Positions 8,070 through 15,853 of a DNA stretch of 64,000 bases are shown here, in pieces. Every line of letters begins with the position of its first letter. Position 1 is the first letter of the stretch. The position numbers and the translations under genes are program-made. This DNA is from Elusimicrobia bacterium GWA2_56_46 (GTDB taxonomy: Bacteria; Elusimicrobiota; Elusimicrobia; Elusimicrobiales; UBA9959), in NCBI GenBank assembly GCA_001799575.1, contig MGTT01000020.1, positions 62,001 through 126,000 on the forward strand, written 5' to 3'. The notes under the pieces are model-generated. The model was not told the DNA's origin, searched no databases, and saw nothing but the letters and a program-made list of their open reading frames with translations.

Positions 8070-8885
8070 CTACACCGGTTTGTCGCTGGCCTGTTCCACG
8101 GGTTTCTTGGTATCTTTTTTCACGGTTTTTCTTTTAGAAGGCTCAAGATAAGCTTTTAAATTGGCCTCGACCACGCTGGGCGTCGCGCCGCTCTGGAGGA
8201 GCAGCACGCCCCTGATGGTGATCTCTTTGACAAAAAGCTCCTCTTCCGAACGGTGCTTCAGCTTGCCAGCCATGGGCAGGAACAGCCAGTAGCCGGAACC
8301 CAGGCCGTAGAACGCGGCTGAAAGGGCCAGGGCCATGCGCCGCGGCACCTGCGCCACGTCTTCAATGGACGCGAGCATCATGATCATGCCCAGCACCGTG
8401 CCGATGATGCCGAAGGCCGGCGCGTAGGTGCCGAGGGCGTTGAAGATTTCCCGGCCCACCTTATGGCGCTCCCGCACAAAATCCAGCTCGGTCTCAAGCA
8501 TGTTCCTTATGAATTCGTGATCGGCCCCGTCGATAACCAGCTGGACTCCGCGCTTCAGAAAATCGTTATCAATGGCCTTGGCGTCGCTTTCAAGCGCAAG
8601 GAATCCCTCTTTCTTGGCTTTCTGCGACAGGAAGACGAACGTGGAGACCAGCCTGGAGGTGTCCTCGCCTTTTGAAGTGAGCACCTGCTTAAGCACCTTG
8701 CCCACTCCGATAACGGCGGACATGGGATAATTGACCAGAATGGCGCAGGCGGTTCCTCCCATGACGATCAGGAAAGCTTCCACGTTCAGAAAAGGCTTGA
8801 AGCCGGACAGGCCTTCGCCCATATAAACCGAAGCGACCACGAATCCGAAGAAAATTATAATGCCGCTGATAGTGGCTATATCCAT
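8070..8885 (-). CDS. motA: MotA stator protein
   Basis: A 271-residue protein with four predicted membrane helices and a cytoplasmic loop. Helix 1 starts at MDIATISGIIIFFGF, and the third and fourth helices carry PAFGIIGTVLGMIMML and the segment ending FLPMAGKL, both close to the MotA consensus. The start at 8885 fits the family N-terminus and has AGGAAA upstream; a longer frame to 8924 overlaps flbD. The C-terminus is Lys-rich. It partners MotB, forming the peptidoglycan-anchored proton channel that would push on a FliG-like rotor; FliG-like domains are encoded 15 kb upstream. Confidence 0.95.
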   Translation of the reverse strand: MDIATISGIIIFFGFVVASVYMGEGLSGFKPFLNVEAFLIVMGGTACAILVNYPMSAVIGVGKVLKQVLTSKGEDTSRLVSTFVFLSQKAKKEGFLALESDAKAIDNDFLKRGVQLVIDGADHEFIRNMLETELDFVRERHKVGREIFNALGTYAPAFGIIGTVLGMIMMLASIEDVAQVPRRMALALSAAFYGLGSGYWLFLPMAGKLKHRSEEELFVKEITIRGVLLLQSGATPSVVEANLKAYLEPSKRKTVKKDTKKPVEQASDKPV

Positions 8886-8910
8886 AAAGAATTTCCTGTT
8901 TTTTGCGCCG

Positions 8911-9135
8911 CTACTTCTTCTCAAACCCTTCTATCGGGTTGATGCACTTTCTGTCGGCGTACACCTTTTTCTTGTATTCGACGACCTTATCCACCACTTC
9001 CTGCACCGAGTCCTTTACCAGGTACCGGTTGCCGGTGGCCAAGCTCAGCACGGTATCGGGAGAGGCCTCCACGCTTTCTATAAGTTCGGCGTTGACCACT
9101 ATCTCCGTGCCGTTCAATTTGCGGAGTTTTATCAT
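8911..9135 (-). CDS. flbD: FlbD/SwrD family protein
   Basis: A 74-residue protein starting [20 protein letters not shown], with [20 protein letters not shown]: the FlbD/SwrD signature. In flagellated bacteria it sits before motA and raises stator output (SwrD in Bacillus). Its ATG overlaps the MCP stop codon by four bases, and motA follows, so the flbD-motA-motB order of flagellar operons is kept even though no filament genes are present here. Confidence 0.92.
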   Translation of the reverse strand: MIKLRKLNGTEIVVNAELIESVEASPDTVLSLATGNRYLVKDSVQEVVDKVVEYKKKVYADRKCINPIEGFEKK

Positions 9136-10412
9136 TGGCCCTGTTTCTCCGGTTCTTCCGACTCGAATTTAAATTTGTTCAGTTCCCCCTGGAGATCGGA
9201 GGCGCCCATGGCCAGTTTTTCCACAATGCCCGAGATCTGGGTTATGGCGGCCGTCTGCTCCTCGGCGCCGGCCGTCACTTCCTCGGCGGAGGCCGCAGTC
9301 TCCTCCGAAGTGGCCGCTATGGCCTCCACCTGCGCGCTTATTCCTTTTATCGCCCCCACCATTTCGCCGTAGCCGTCCTGCATCTTGATCATAAGTTCCA
9401 GCACCGCTCTTGTTTCCTCCACCGCCTTGGAAGAGGCCTGAACCACGCCCAGCATGTCGGTCTGGATCTCCTTGATTATCCGGGAGATCTTCTCGGCCGA
9501 CTGGCTGGAGGATTCGGCCAGCTTCCTGACTTCGTCGGCCACCACGGCGAACCCCCGGCCCGCTTCTCCGGCGCGCGCGGACTCTATCGCGGCGTTCAGA
9601 GCCAGAAGATTGGTCTGATCGGATATTTTAGTGATCAGCCCGACTATTTCCGAGATTTCCTGGGAACGCTGGTTGAGTTTGGTCACAGACCGGCCCGTGG
9701 TCTCGGTGATTATCTGCACGCTCCTAAAGTTTTCCAGTACCCTGGAGATGTTAGTGCTCCCGGATTCCACCGATTTATTGGCGCCCTGCGCGAGAACGGT
9801 TATCTCCTGGGTGCTTTTTGCCACCTGCGACGTGGCCGTGGCTATCTGCTGGATGGAGTTCTGTATCTGTCCCATATTCCGGGAGGCCTGACCAGTGGTC
9901 GCCGCAACCGATATCACCGTGGTATTGGTGTCGCCGGACAGCTTGTGCGCCACTCCCATAAAATCCTTGAGATGAGCCACCATACTGTTGAAACTGTCCC
10001 CCATAAGTTCGAATTCATCCCCGCTTTTTATGGATTCGATGTTTGCGGTAAGATCTCCGCCCTTAACTTCATCTATAGATTTCAGAATCTTTTCCACGGG
10101 CACTCTTATGCTTCTGATGACAGCAAGGCCGCCGAAGATTGAGACGATAACTATCAAAAACGTTATGGAGAGTATAAGAGTCGTCGCCTGCCGCGAGATA
10201 CGGATGATTTTATCGTACGCCGCCGTTTCGGCCGCGGTAAGAAAACCGCCCGCCTCGCACGCCGCTTTAAACTCTCCTGACGCGCTTTGCACCCTTGACA
10301 TCGTAACCACGAACATGGAGGCCGCCGTCAAAATCAGGAATATCGCGAACGCAAGACCGATCGTCAGTTTCTTCCCCAACTCCATTTTTGCGACAGCCTT
10401 CTCCCGCGCCAT
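9132..10412 (-). CDS. Methyl-accepting chemotaxis protein
   Basis: A 426-residue receptor: membrane helix about 15-37, a very short periplasmic loop of about 35 residues, a second helix about 76-98, HAMP about 99-150, then the signalling coiled coil with the conserved hairpin ([20 protein letters not shown], then [13 protein letters not shown]). The small sensor part suggests it reads a membrane, redox or intracellular cue or relays from another protein. There is no C-terminal CheR-tethering pentapeptide. AGGAGG five bases before the ATG at 10412 supports the start. It is co-transcribed with cheD, cheC and the stator genes. Confidence 0.95.
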   Translation of the reverse strand: MAREKAVAKMELGKKLTIGLAFAIFLILTAASMFVVTMSRVQSASGEFKAACEAGGFLTAAETAAYDKIIRISRQATTLILSITFLIVIVSIFGGLAVIRSIRVPVEKILKSIDEVKGGDLTANIESIKSGDEFELMGDSFNSMVAHLKDFMGVAHKLSGDTNTTVISVAATTGQASRNMGQIQNSIQQIATATSQVAKSTQEITVLAQGANKSVESGSTNISRVLENFRSVQIITETTGRSVTKLNQRSQEISEIVGLITKISDQTNLLALNAAIESARAGEAGRGFAVVADEVRKLAESSSQSAEKISRIIKEIQTDMLGVVQASSKAVEETRAVLELMIKMQDGYGEMVGAIKGISAQVEAIAATSEETAASAEEVTAGAEEQTAAITQISGIVEKLAMGASDLQGELNKFKFESEEPEKQGQ

Positions 10413-10484
10413 CAGAGCCTCCTACCGCCATCCAACGGATATTTTAGCCTTTTATGCCGGAAAATCAGAGCGTTATTTTACAGT

Positions 10485-10889
10485 TCAGGCCGCCGGCTTG
10501 GGAAGCAGCTGTTCGAACTTGGGCTTGAGTTTTTCCTTTGTCACAGGCTTGATGACATAGGCGTTCACGCCCACCTGGAAGCCTTTCTCCAGCCCGGCGC
10601 CGGAGGAGTCTCCCGTGGCCATAATGACCGGGATATCCTTGGTTACCGGATTCTGCTTCAGCCTCAGACAGGTTTCCCAGCCGTCCATCTCAGGCATCAT
10701 GCAGTCCAGCAGGATCAGGAGCGGCGGCTCTTTCTCCGCTATGGCCAGGGCATCGGCCCCACTGTTGGCGAAAACCACCTCGTAGCCAAGCTGCCGGACC
10801 TCAAAGCCCTGCGTCTGCTGGATCAGGCGGGAATCATCCACCACCAGTATCTTGTTCGACGGTTTCGGTTTGCTCGAAAATAATCCCAT
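10485..10889 (-). CDS. CheY-like single-domain response regulator
   Basis: A 134-residue receiver. Asp18/Asp19 (VVDDS) form the acidic pocket, Asp62 (LLDCMMPEMDG) is the phosphoacceptor, and the conserved lysine is in VIKPVTK. AGGGGG before the ATG at 10889 decides the start; a GTG at 10904 is weaker. It has no output domain and lies between cheD and the MCP, so it is probably a second CheY that either signals to the motor or serves as a phosphate sink. Confidence 0.9.
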   Translation of the reverse strand: MGLFSSKPKPSNKILVVDDSRLIQQTQGFEVRQLGYEVVFANSGADALAIAEKEPPLLILLDCMMPEMDGWETCLRLKQNPVTKDIPVIMATGDSSGAGLEKGFQVGVNAYVIKPVTKEKLKPKFEQLLPKPAA

Positions 10890-10928
10890 AAATCCCCCTT
10901 CCACTGATGTTCAACCCGCGCACTAAAT

Positions 10929-11483
10929 TTAAATGTCTTTTGACCCGTGCTGGGCGGACCTTATCGTCAGCTTGCCGGTTTCAGTGCTGAATTCCACGGT
11001 TCTCCCGAAATTGCTGCCGCAGTCCTCGGCCACAAGCGCGATGTTCAACTCTTTCAAGATGCTTTTCGACATGGCGATGTTCTTGAAACCGATCTGCATC
11101 CATTCATTTCCGACGCCGGTGAACATGCTGGCGCCGCCGGCCATTTTAGCCAGGAGCTTGTCCTTTTTGGCCCCGGCCTGGAGCATTTTCTCCAGCATCT
11201 CCTTGATCGCCGTGTCGGCGTATTTCCCGGGCTTCAGCTTCGCCGCGGAAGCCTGCGGAAAGCCCAGCCCGGCCCCGCCCTGCACAAGGCCGGCCGGCAA
11301 AGCGTCGGCGCCCCTGGCTTCCGTCTTCACGGAAGCGGGAAGCATGATATGCGCCAGCCCGGTTATCCTGGTGTCCCTGCAATGGAGTATCACCCCCACG
11401 CACGAACCCAGGGCCACGGTCTCAATGACCGCGGGGTGCCGGACGATCTGATAATCTCCCATGCCTACTGTAACTCTGTTCAT
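10929..11483 (-). CDS. cheD: CheD chemoreceptor glutamine deamidase
   Basis: A 184-residue protein. Thr22, Cys28 (ALGSCVGV) and His45 (GLAHIMLP) match the catalytic Thr-Cys-His set of Thermotoga CheD, so activity is likely. It deamidates or modifies receptor glutamines and binds CheC, which is encoded directly upstream on the same strand. The ATG at 11483 is preferred over a TTG at 11513 that would overlap cheC. The pairing of cheC and cheD implies a Bacillus/Thermotoga-type adaptation circuit in addition to cheR and cheB. Confidence 0.93.
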   Translation of the reverse strand: MNRVTVGMGDYQIVRHPAVIETVALGSCVGVILHCRDTRITGLAHIMLPASVKTEARGADALPAGLVQGGAGLGFPQASAAKLKPGKYADTAIKEMLEKMLQAGAKKDKLLAKMAGGASMFTGVGNEWMQIGFKNIAMSKSILKELNIALVAEDCGSNFGRTVEFSTETGKLTIRSAQHGSKDI

Positions 11484-11496
11484 AAACAGGAAGCCC

Positions 11497-12099
11497 TCAA
11501 CCGTTCCCTTCAAGTCCCAGCTTTTCGCTTATCCTGGCCATAAATTTCTCATCCGGGAAAACCAGGAAATTTCCTTTCAGATTCTCCGACTCCACCATGA
11601 TGTCGGTGGTGAACAAAATAGCCGAATCGGCGACCTGCGAGATCTCTATAAGCAGATAATCTATCGCGGCGCCCAGCATATCCTCCGAGAAATAAGGAAC
11701 CGACGGGGAAATGCTGACGTCCAGAAGATTGGCGATGGCGTTTATGTAGGAATTTGAAAGTATGTTGCCAAGCTCCATAAGGGCGGAAACGCCCAGCTCA
11801 TCCAGTTCCCCCTCAAGCATGGCGGTATTCCCGGTAAGCAGCGTGGCCAGGCGGTGCCCCCCCGGCTTGTCGAAGATCAGGAAGATCCTTCCGCCCAGCG
11901 GCCCGTTTATCTGAAAATAGATGCCCACGATCGGCGTCTCGGCCCCGCCCAGATGCTGCGGGACTTCGGCCAAAGGCAGCAGTTTCATGTCGGGGATATT
12001 GATCGAGATCTTTTTATTGAGCATCTCGGAAAGGGCGTTCGCGGCCTGGGCGGTCCCGATGTTTATCACTTCTTTCAGCGCGTCCGTTATTATGTCCAT
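11497..12099 (-). CDS. cheC: CheC CheY-P phosphatase
   Basis: A 200-residue protein with both active-site helices of CheC: Glu10/Asn13 in ALKEVINIGTAQAANALS, and a second pair in ALMELGNILSNSY near residue 115. It removes phosphate from CheY-P and binds CheD. The start at 12099 has AGAGG upstream; the open frame continues much further upstream but that part is the reverse frame of the next gene. Only eleven bases separate it from a paralogue upstream. Confidence 0.93.
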   Translation of the reverse strand: MDIITDALKEVINIGTAQAANALSEMLNKKISINIPDMKLLPLAEVPQHLGGAETPIVGIYFQINGPLGGRIFLIFDKPGGHRLATLLTGNTAMLEGELDELGVSALMELGNILSNSYINAIANLLDVSISPSVPYFSEDMLGAAIDYLLIEISQVADSAILFTTDIMVESENLKGNFLVFPDEKFMARISEKLGLEGNG

Positions 12100-12110
12100 A
12101 TAAGACCTCT

Positions 12111-12713
12111 TTACTTTTTGCAGGCCGCGGCCAGGAGCTCCAGCGTTCCCGGCGTGGGCAGCAGAAAGAACTGCCCCACTATGTCGTTGTCCGCGATACC
12201 CTCGAACTTCATTTCGATTATCAGCAGCTCTTCCGCCTTTTCGGCCATCTCTATAAGCACCAGGTCGATCACGGCCCCCAGCATATCCACGCTGCACTTG
12301 GGAACGGAGATCAGCAGCATCTGATCCAGCACCTTTCCCAGCGCGCGAACGAATGAGCCGGCCACGATATTGCCTATCTCGCAAAGAACGCTCATGTCGA
12401 ATTCGCTGAGCTCCGGGCTTTTCTCGACCCTGGCCATAATTTTATCCACCAGGGGTATTGCGTCCTTCTCGGGGAACGTAAGCAGAAAACCTCCGCCAAG
12501 AGCGCCCGCCAGCCGGCAATAGACGCCGGCCACCACGGTCGAGGGGCCTCCCATGACGGCGGCCGCCTCCGAGATCTGAACCACCTTTATGCCGGCGATC
12601 TCCACCGCTATCTTCCGGCCCATCATCTGCTCAAAAGCGGTCACCGCGTCCCTGCCGGCGTCAACCACTATTTTCCTTATGGCTTCCGTGTAGACCACGG
12701 CAAACTTGTCCAT
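12111..12713 (-). CDS. CheC-like paralogue with one intact active site
   Basis: A 200-residue paralogue of CheC. By eye the first motif is lost (EAIRKIVVDAGRDAV, with Lys and Val at the Glu and Asn places), while the second (VLCEIGNIVAGSF) keeps Glu and Asn. This resembles CheC forms or FliY/CheX relatives with one working site, and suggests division of labour with the complete CheC next door. The ATG at 12713 has GGGGAA upstream. FliM/FliN-type domains are absent, so it is not FliY. Confidence 0.82.
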   Translation of the reverse strand: MDKFAVVYTEAIRKIVVDAGRDAVTAFEQMMGRKIAVEIAGIKVVQISEAAAVMGGPSTVVAGVYCRLAGALGGGFLLTFPEKDAIPLVDKIMARVEKSPELSEFDMSVLCEIGNIVAGSFVRALGKVLDQMLLISVPKCSVDMLGAVIDLVLIEMAEKAEELLIIEMKFEGIADNDIVGQFFLLPTPGTLELLAAACKK

Positions 12714-12765
12714 ATCCAGTTCCCCGCACCTGATCTGCGCGCCCGCGCTTTCCCCGGACAAAATT

Positions 12766-14988
12766 TTACTCAAACCCCACTTCCACCTCTGCCCCCTCGG
12801 TAAGGGGAGTGGCAAAACCCGCCTCCCGGCTGTTCACCAGGAGTTTAAGACGCTTCCCCTCCGTGTCTTTGGGCTCAAAAGAAATATAACGGAAAACGTC
12901 CGCCAGAACGGCCTCGGCGTCGCGGCCGGGCTGGAGCCTTATAATGGCCCCGTCGGAGACCTCTTCCTCAGGGGCGGCCTCTCTGCCGTTCACAAGAACC
13001 TTTCCCGCCCCGCCCGGAAAATCGAACGCTTCCCCGTTCACCCTGATCCTGACCCCGCGGCCCGGAGGAGGGGCGGCTGCCAGGTCGCCTAATTTTAAGG
13101 AGGGAGTTAAGGCGCGGAATTCCACGCTGTCCCCCGGCTTCACCTCCAAAGAGCGCAGAACCGGCAGACTTTCTATCCTGGTTCCATTGAGCGACAAATA
13201 AAAATCGGCGGCGGATTTTTCCACCCGCGTTCCCTCCAACTCCACCGAAATACCGCGTACGGAAAGCTTCTCCACGTCCACCCCGGCCGTTCCAAGCACC
13301 GCGGTAAGGGCCGTCCCCGGACGGATCTCCACGCGGCATAAATCAGTTATAAGTTCCCCGGAAGAGGCTTTCCTCCCGTCGATAAAGATCTCGGCCGGAA
13401 GCGCCCGTTTTTCACCGTTATAAAGCATGAAACCGCAGATCCCGGCGGCGGGGCCCTCGGGGAACATATCCCCTATCCTGCCTTCCGCATCAGCCCCGTC
13501 CAGCGCCGGGGTGAACGCGATGCGATCCCCGTCTTTTAAAATACGGTTCAGATCGGAGGGCTCGCCGTTAACCAGCGCCTCCGTAGGCTTCGGAAAGCCG
13601 CCTTTTATCACTTTGAGCGCTCCGTTCAGGGTGAAAGTCTTGGCAAGCCCCGGCTTTCCATAGATCCTCCGCCGGCTGACGCCGGCCGAGATCAGGGCCG
13701 ACAGGACGGTCGCCTCCGCGCCCTGGAAATTCAGGAGCTCCAGCTTTGAATCGTTGAGCGCCACACGCACCATCGCTATCTCGGGTGAAGAGAGGGCAAG
13801 CCCGGCCAGGCCTAGCACCACGGCGCCCTGCGGGCCCGCAAGTTCGCGGGGCAGATTCTCAAATCTTCCGGCAAGCGCCGGCGGCCTTATGCCGATCCTT
13901 TCCCTCGGAAGCCGCAGAGAGACGGAAAGCTCCTCCTGCAGGCACGGGGTGAGACTTCCGCCGCCGGCCAGCACCACGGCGAACTCCGTACGCCAGCCGG
14001 AAGCCGCTTCTCCGTCCGGCATTCCGGCGAATATTTCCTCCGAGATCCTTTCCGCCAGGTTCTTTACGGCGGGCCGGACTTTCTCCAGAAGCTCCCCAGC
14101 GGATTTCTCATACTTTCTCCCGAAGATGTCCGAATACGGAAGCGCCGTCGCCAGATCCGGAACGGAGAACGAAGAGCCTTCCGAAAAGGTTCTGGAAGCC
14201 AGCTCTTTTTTTATTCTTTCCCCTTCCGCGAAATCCACCAGCAGTTCTCCACATATGAACTCGGTGATGGAATCCCCGGCCACCGGGATCATCCCGAAAG
14301 AATCCACGCTTCCGCCCGAAACGGCGGCTATGTCCGAAGTGCCGGCGCCTATATCCACCAGAACAAGGGGCAGCCCCCTCATCTCCGAGGGAAGAACGGC
14401 CTCCACGGCGGCGATAGGCTCCAGCGTCAGATAGGAGATCTCCAGCCCCGTCTTCTTCGCCACGGCGAACAGGCTTTCCAGCACCTTTCTGGGGAGAAAG
14501 GTGGCTATGACCCCCGCTTTAAGGCTCCTCGCGGAATGCCCGAGCGGATTCAGAACCGGCTCGCCGTCTATCCGCCACCCGGTCAGGGTATGCCCGGCGA
14601 AATAATATCCGGCGGTGTCTTCCCTGAATTCAAGGAGCGCCGCCTGTACCGCCGAGAGCCTGGTCCGCCCGAGATCCTCCGCCGTTATTTCGCGGAAAGA
14701 GCCGAGGTCGGTCTCCCCCCACGCGCGGCTGATCCGCAGATTCCTTCCGGCTATGGCCGCGGCGGCTTTCGTGAGCTTCACGCCGCCGCTTTTCTCAAGG
14801 CCGTCCTTGATCTCGGAAACTACGGCCGCGGTTTTCTCTATGTCATGGATCTGTCCGGCGCGCACGGCGCGGCTCCTGTGCTCGACGATCCTGTGATCCG
14901 ACACGGAGACGAGTCCGTCGCGCGAAAAAGCCAGCAGCCCCGCCACTTTCCGGGTTCCTATGTCCAGCGAAAAAACCTGTCCATTCAT
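12766..14988 (-). CDS. FtsA-like actin-family ATPase with C-terminal beta-grasp-like repeats
   Basis: A 740-residue protein. The first 400 or so residues have FtsA/PilM-type actin motifs: phosphate 1 (SLDIGTRKVAG, residues 7-17), phosphate 2 (VDIGAGTSDIAAV, about 213) and adenosine (VLAGGGSLTPC, about 345). This fits FtsA-like proteins rather than MreB. The last 340 residues are not FtsA; they contain three short segments of the pattern VNG...DGDRI/EGAEVEV (near residues 465, 660 and 720) that look like small ubiquitin-like (ThiS/TGS-type) domains. There is no membrane segment. It lies inside the chemotaxis operon, which is unusual. Possible roles are a scaffold positioning the motor or receptor array; this is inference. 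Confidence 0.82.
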   Translation of the reverse strand: MNGQVFSLDIGTRKVAGLLAFSRDGLVSVSDHRIVEHRSRAVRAGQIHDIEKTAAVVSEIKDGLEKSGGVKLTKAAAAIAGRNLRISRAWGETDLGSFREITAEDLGRTRLSAVQAALLEFREDTAGYYFAGHTLTGWRIDGEPVLNPLGHSARSLKAGVIATFLPRKVLESLFAVAKKTGLEISYLTLEPIAAVEAVLPSEMRGLPLVLVDIGAGTSDIAAVSGGSVDSFGMIPVAGDSITEFICGELLVDFAEGERIKKELASRTFSEGSSFSVPDLATALPYSDIFGRKYEKSAGELLEKVRPAVKNLAERISEEIFAGMPDGEAASGWRTEFAVVLAGGGSLTPCLQEELSVSLRLPRERIGIRPPALAGRFENLPRELAGPQGAVVLGLAGLALSSPEIAMVRVALNDSKLELLNFQGAEATVLSALISAGVSRRRIYGKPGLAKTFTLNGALKVIKGGFPKPTEALVNGEPSDLNRILKDGDRIAFTPALDGADAEGRIGDMFPEGPAAGICGFMLYNGEKRALPAEIFIDGRKASSGELITDLCRVEIRPGTALTAVLGTAGVDVEKLSVRGISVELEGTRVEKSAADFYLSLNGTRIESLPVLRSLEVKPGDSVEFRALTPSLKLGDLAAAPPPGRGVRIRVNGEAFDFPGGAGKVLVNGREAAPEEEVSDGAIIRLQPGRDAEAVLADVFRYISFEPKDTEGKRLKLLVNSREAGFATPLTEGAEVEVGFE

Positions 14989-14991
14989 TAT

Positions 14992-15747
14992 TTAAGCCTT
15001 CGACCTTGCGGTTCCGATAAAGCCTATCAGCTTGCCCGCGGAATTTTTCATCACCGAACCGGTGAACAGGGTCCGCACTTCCCTCCCGTCCTTGGCCCTG
15101 AAACTTACCGGATAACCGGACACCCTGTTCTCCTTGAGCAGTTCGGGCCACTTCAGGGTCTTGAACTCCTCCGTGAAAATGGAGGTTATGGGCTTGCCCA
15201 GCACCTCCTCCTCGGTATAGCCGAGGAGCGTCTCCACGGCGTGATTTATCTTCTTGATCCTGCCCTCCACGTCGAGCCCGATGACGGTATAGGTGAGGTC
15301 TTTTATGATCTGTTCGGCGTATTCTTTGGCGGTTTTCAGCTCCGCCACCAGGCGCTTGTTCTCCTCTATGAGACTGGCCCTGTCGAAAGCGTTGTTGATC
15401 TGCGAGATCATTTCCTCCGGCTCCAGCGGCTTTTTCAGGTAGCCGAACGCCCCTCTTTTCAGGGAGGCTATCGCCGTGTCCATATTGACATTGGCGGTTA
15501 TCATGACCACCTGCGTATCCGGGGAAAGCTCCTTGATCTTTGAGAGAAGCTGGAGCCCGTCCATGTTCGGCAGCATTATATCCGAAAGAACCACGGGGAA
15601 ATTTTCTTCCGAAAGTTTTTTCAGCGCCGTGGAGGCCAGATCCACGCCCACCGTCTCGTAACCGACCCTCTCAAGGGTGGCGCACAGAAGCGAAAGTATT
15701 CCCTCGTCGTCGTCCACCACCAGCACCTTTTTTTTCATAGCCGACAT
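14992..15747 (-). CDS. Response regulator with receiver and PAS domains
   Basis: A 251-residue protein: receiver (about 5-120; DDDE pocket, phosphoacceptor in VVLSDIMLPNMDG) followed by a short coiled linker and a PAS domain (about 140-250; YTVIGLDVEGRIKKINHAVE). There is no kinase or DNA-binding output. GGGAGG supports the ATG at 15747. It is encoded between cheA and the FtsA-like gene, so it probably takes phosphate from CheA or the nearby kinase and senses a small ligand or redox state. Confidence 0.88.
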   Translation of the reverse strand: MSAMKKKVLVVDDDEGILSLLCATLERVGYETVGVDLASTALKKLSEENFPVVLSDIMLPNMDGLQLLSKIKELSPDTQVVMITANVNMDTAIASLKRGAFGYLKKPLEPEEMISQINNAFDRASLIEENKRLVAELKTAKEYAEQIIKDLTYTVIGLDVEGRIKKINHAVETLLGYTEEEVLGKPITSIFTEEFKTLKWPELLKENRVSGYPVSFRAKDGREVRTLFTGSVMKNSAGKLIGFIGTARSKA

Positions 15748-15780
15748 ATAAACCTCCCAAAAAAATTCCCAACTCCGCCC

Positions 15781-15808
15781 CTTAGCCTTTATCCCTCATC
15801 CTTGATCC
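15781..15808. repeat. Degenerate heptad repeat (4 units)
   Basis: CTTAGCC, TTTATCC, CTCATCC and TTGATCC in register, directly before the hairpin downstream of cheA. Confidence 0.55.
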
Positions 15809-15812
15809 TTTT

Positions 15813-15851
15813 CCGAAAAATTAGTCCACCCGAAGCGGACTAATTTTTCGG
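15813..15851. terminator. Perfect 15-bp stem hairpin after cheA
   Basis: CCGAAAAATTAGTCC pairs perfectly with GGACTAATTTTTCGG around a 9-base loop, two bases beyond the cheA stop. The stem carries an internal T5 rather than a trailing U-tract. It may attenuate or process the transcript, since the operon continues. Confidence 0.6.
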
Positions 15852-15853
15852 AA

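Noticed and set aside
11497-12384. 295-residue CheC with an Arg/Gly-rich N-terminus
   Set aside because: The extra 95 residues are an off-frame reading of the upstream cheC-like gene; the family start with AGAGG is at 12099.
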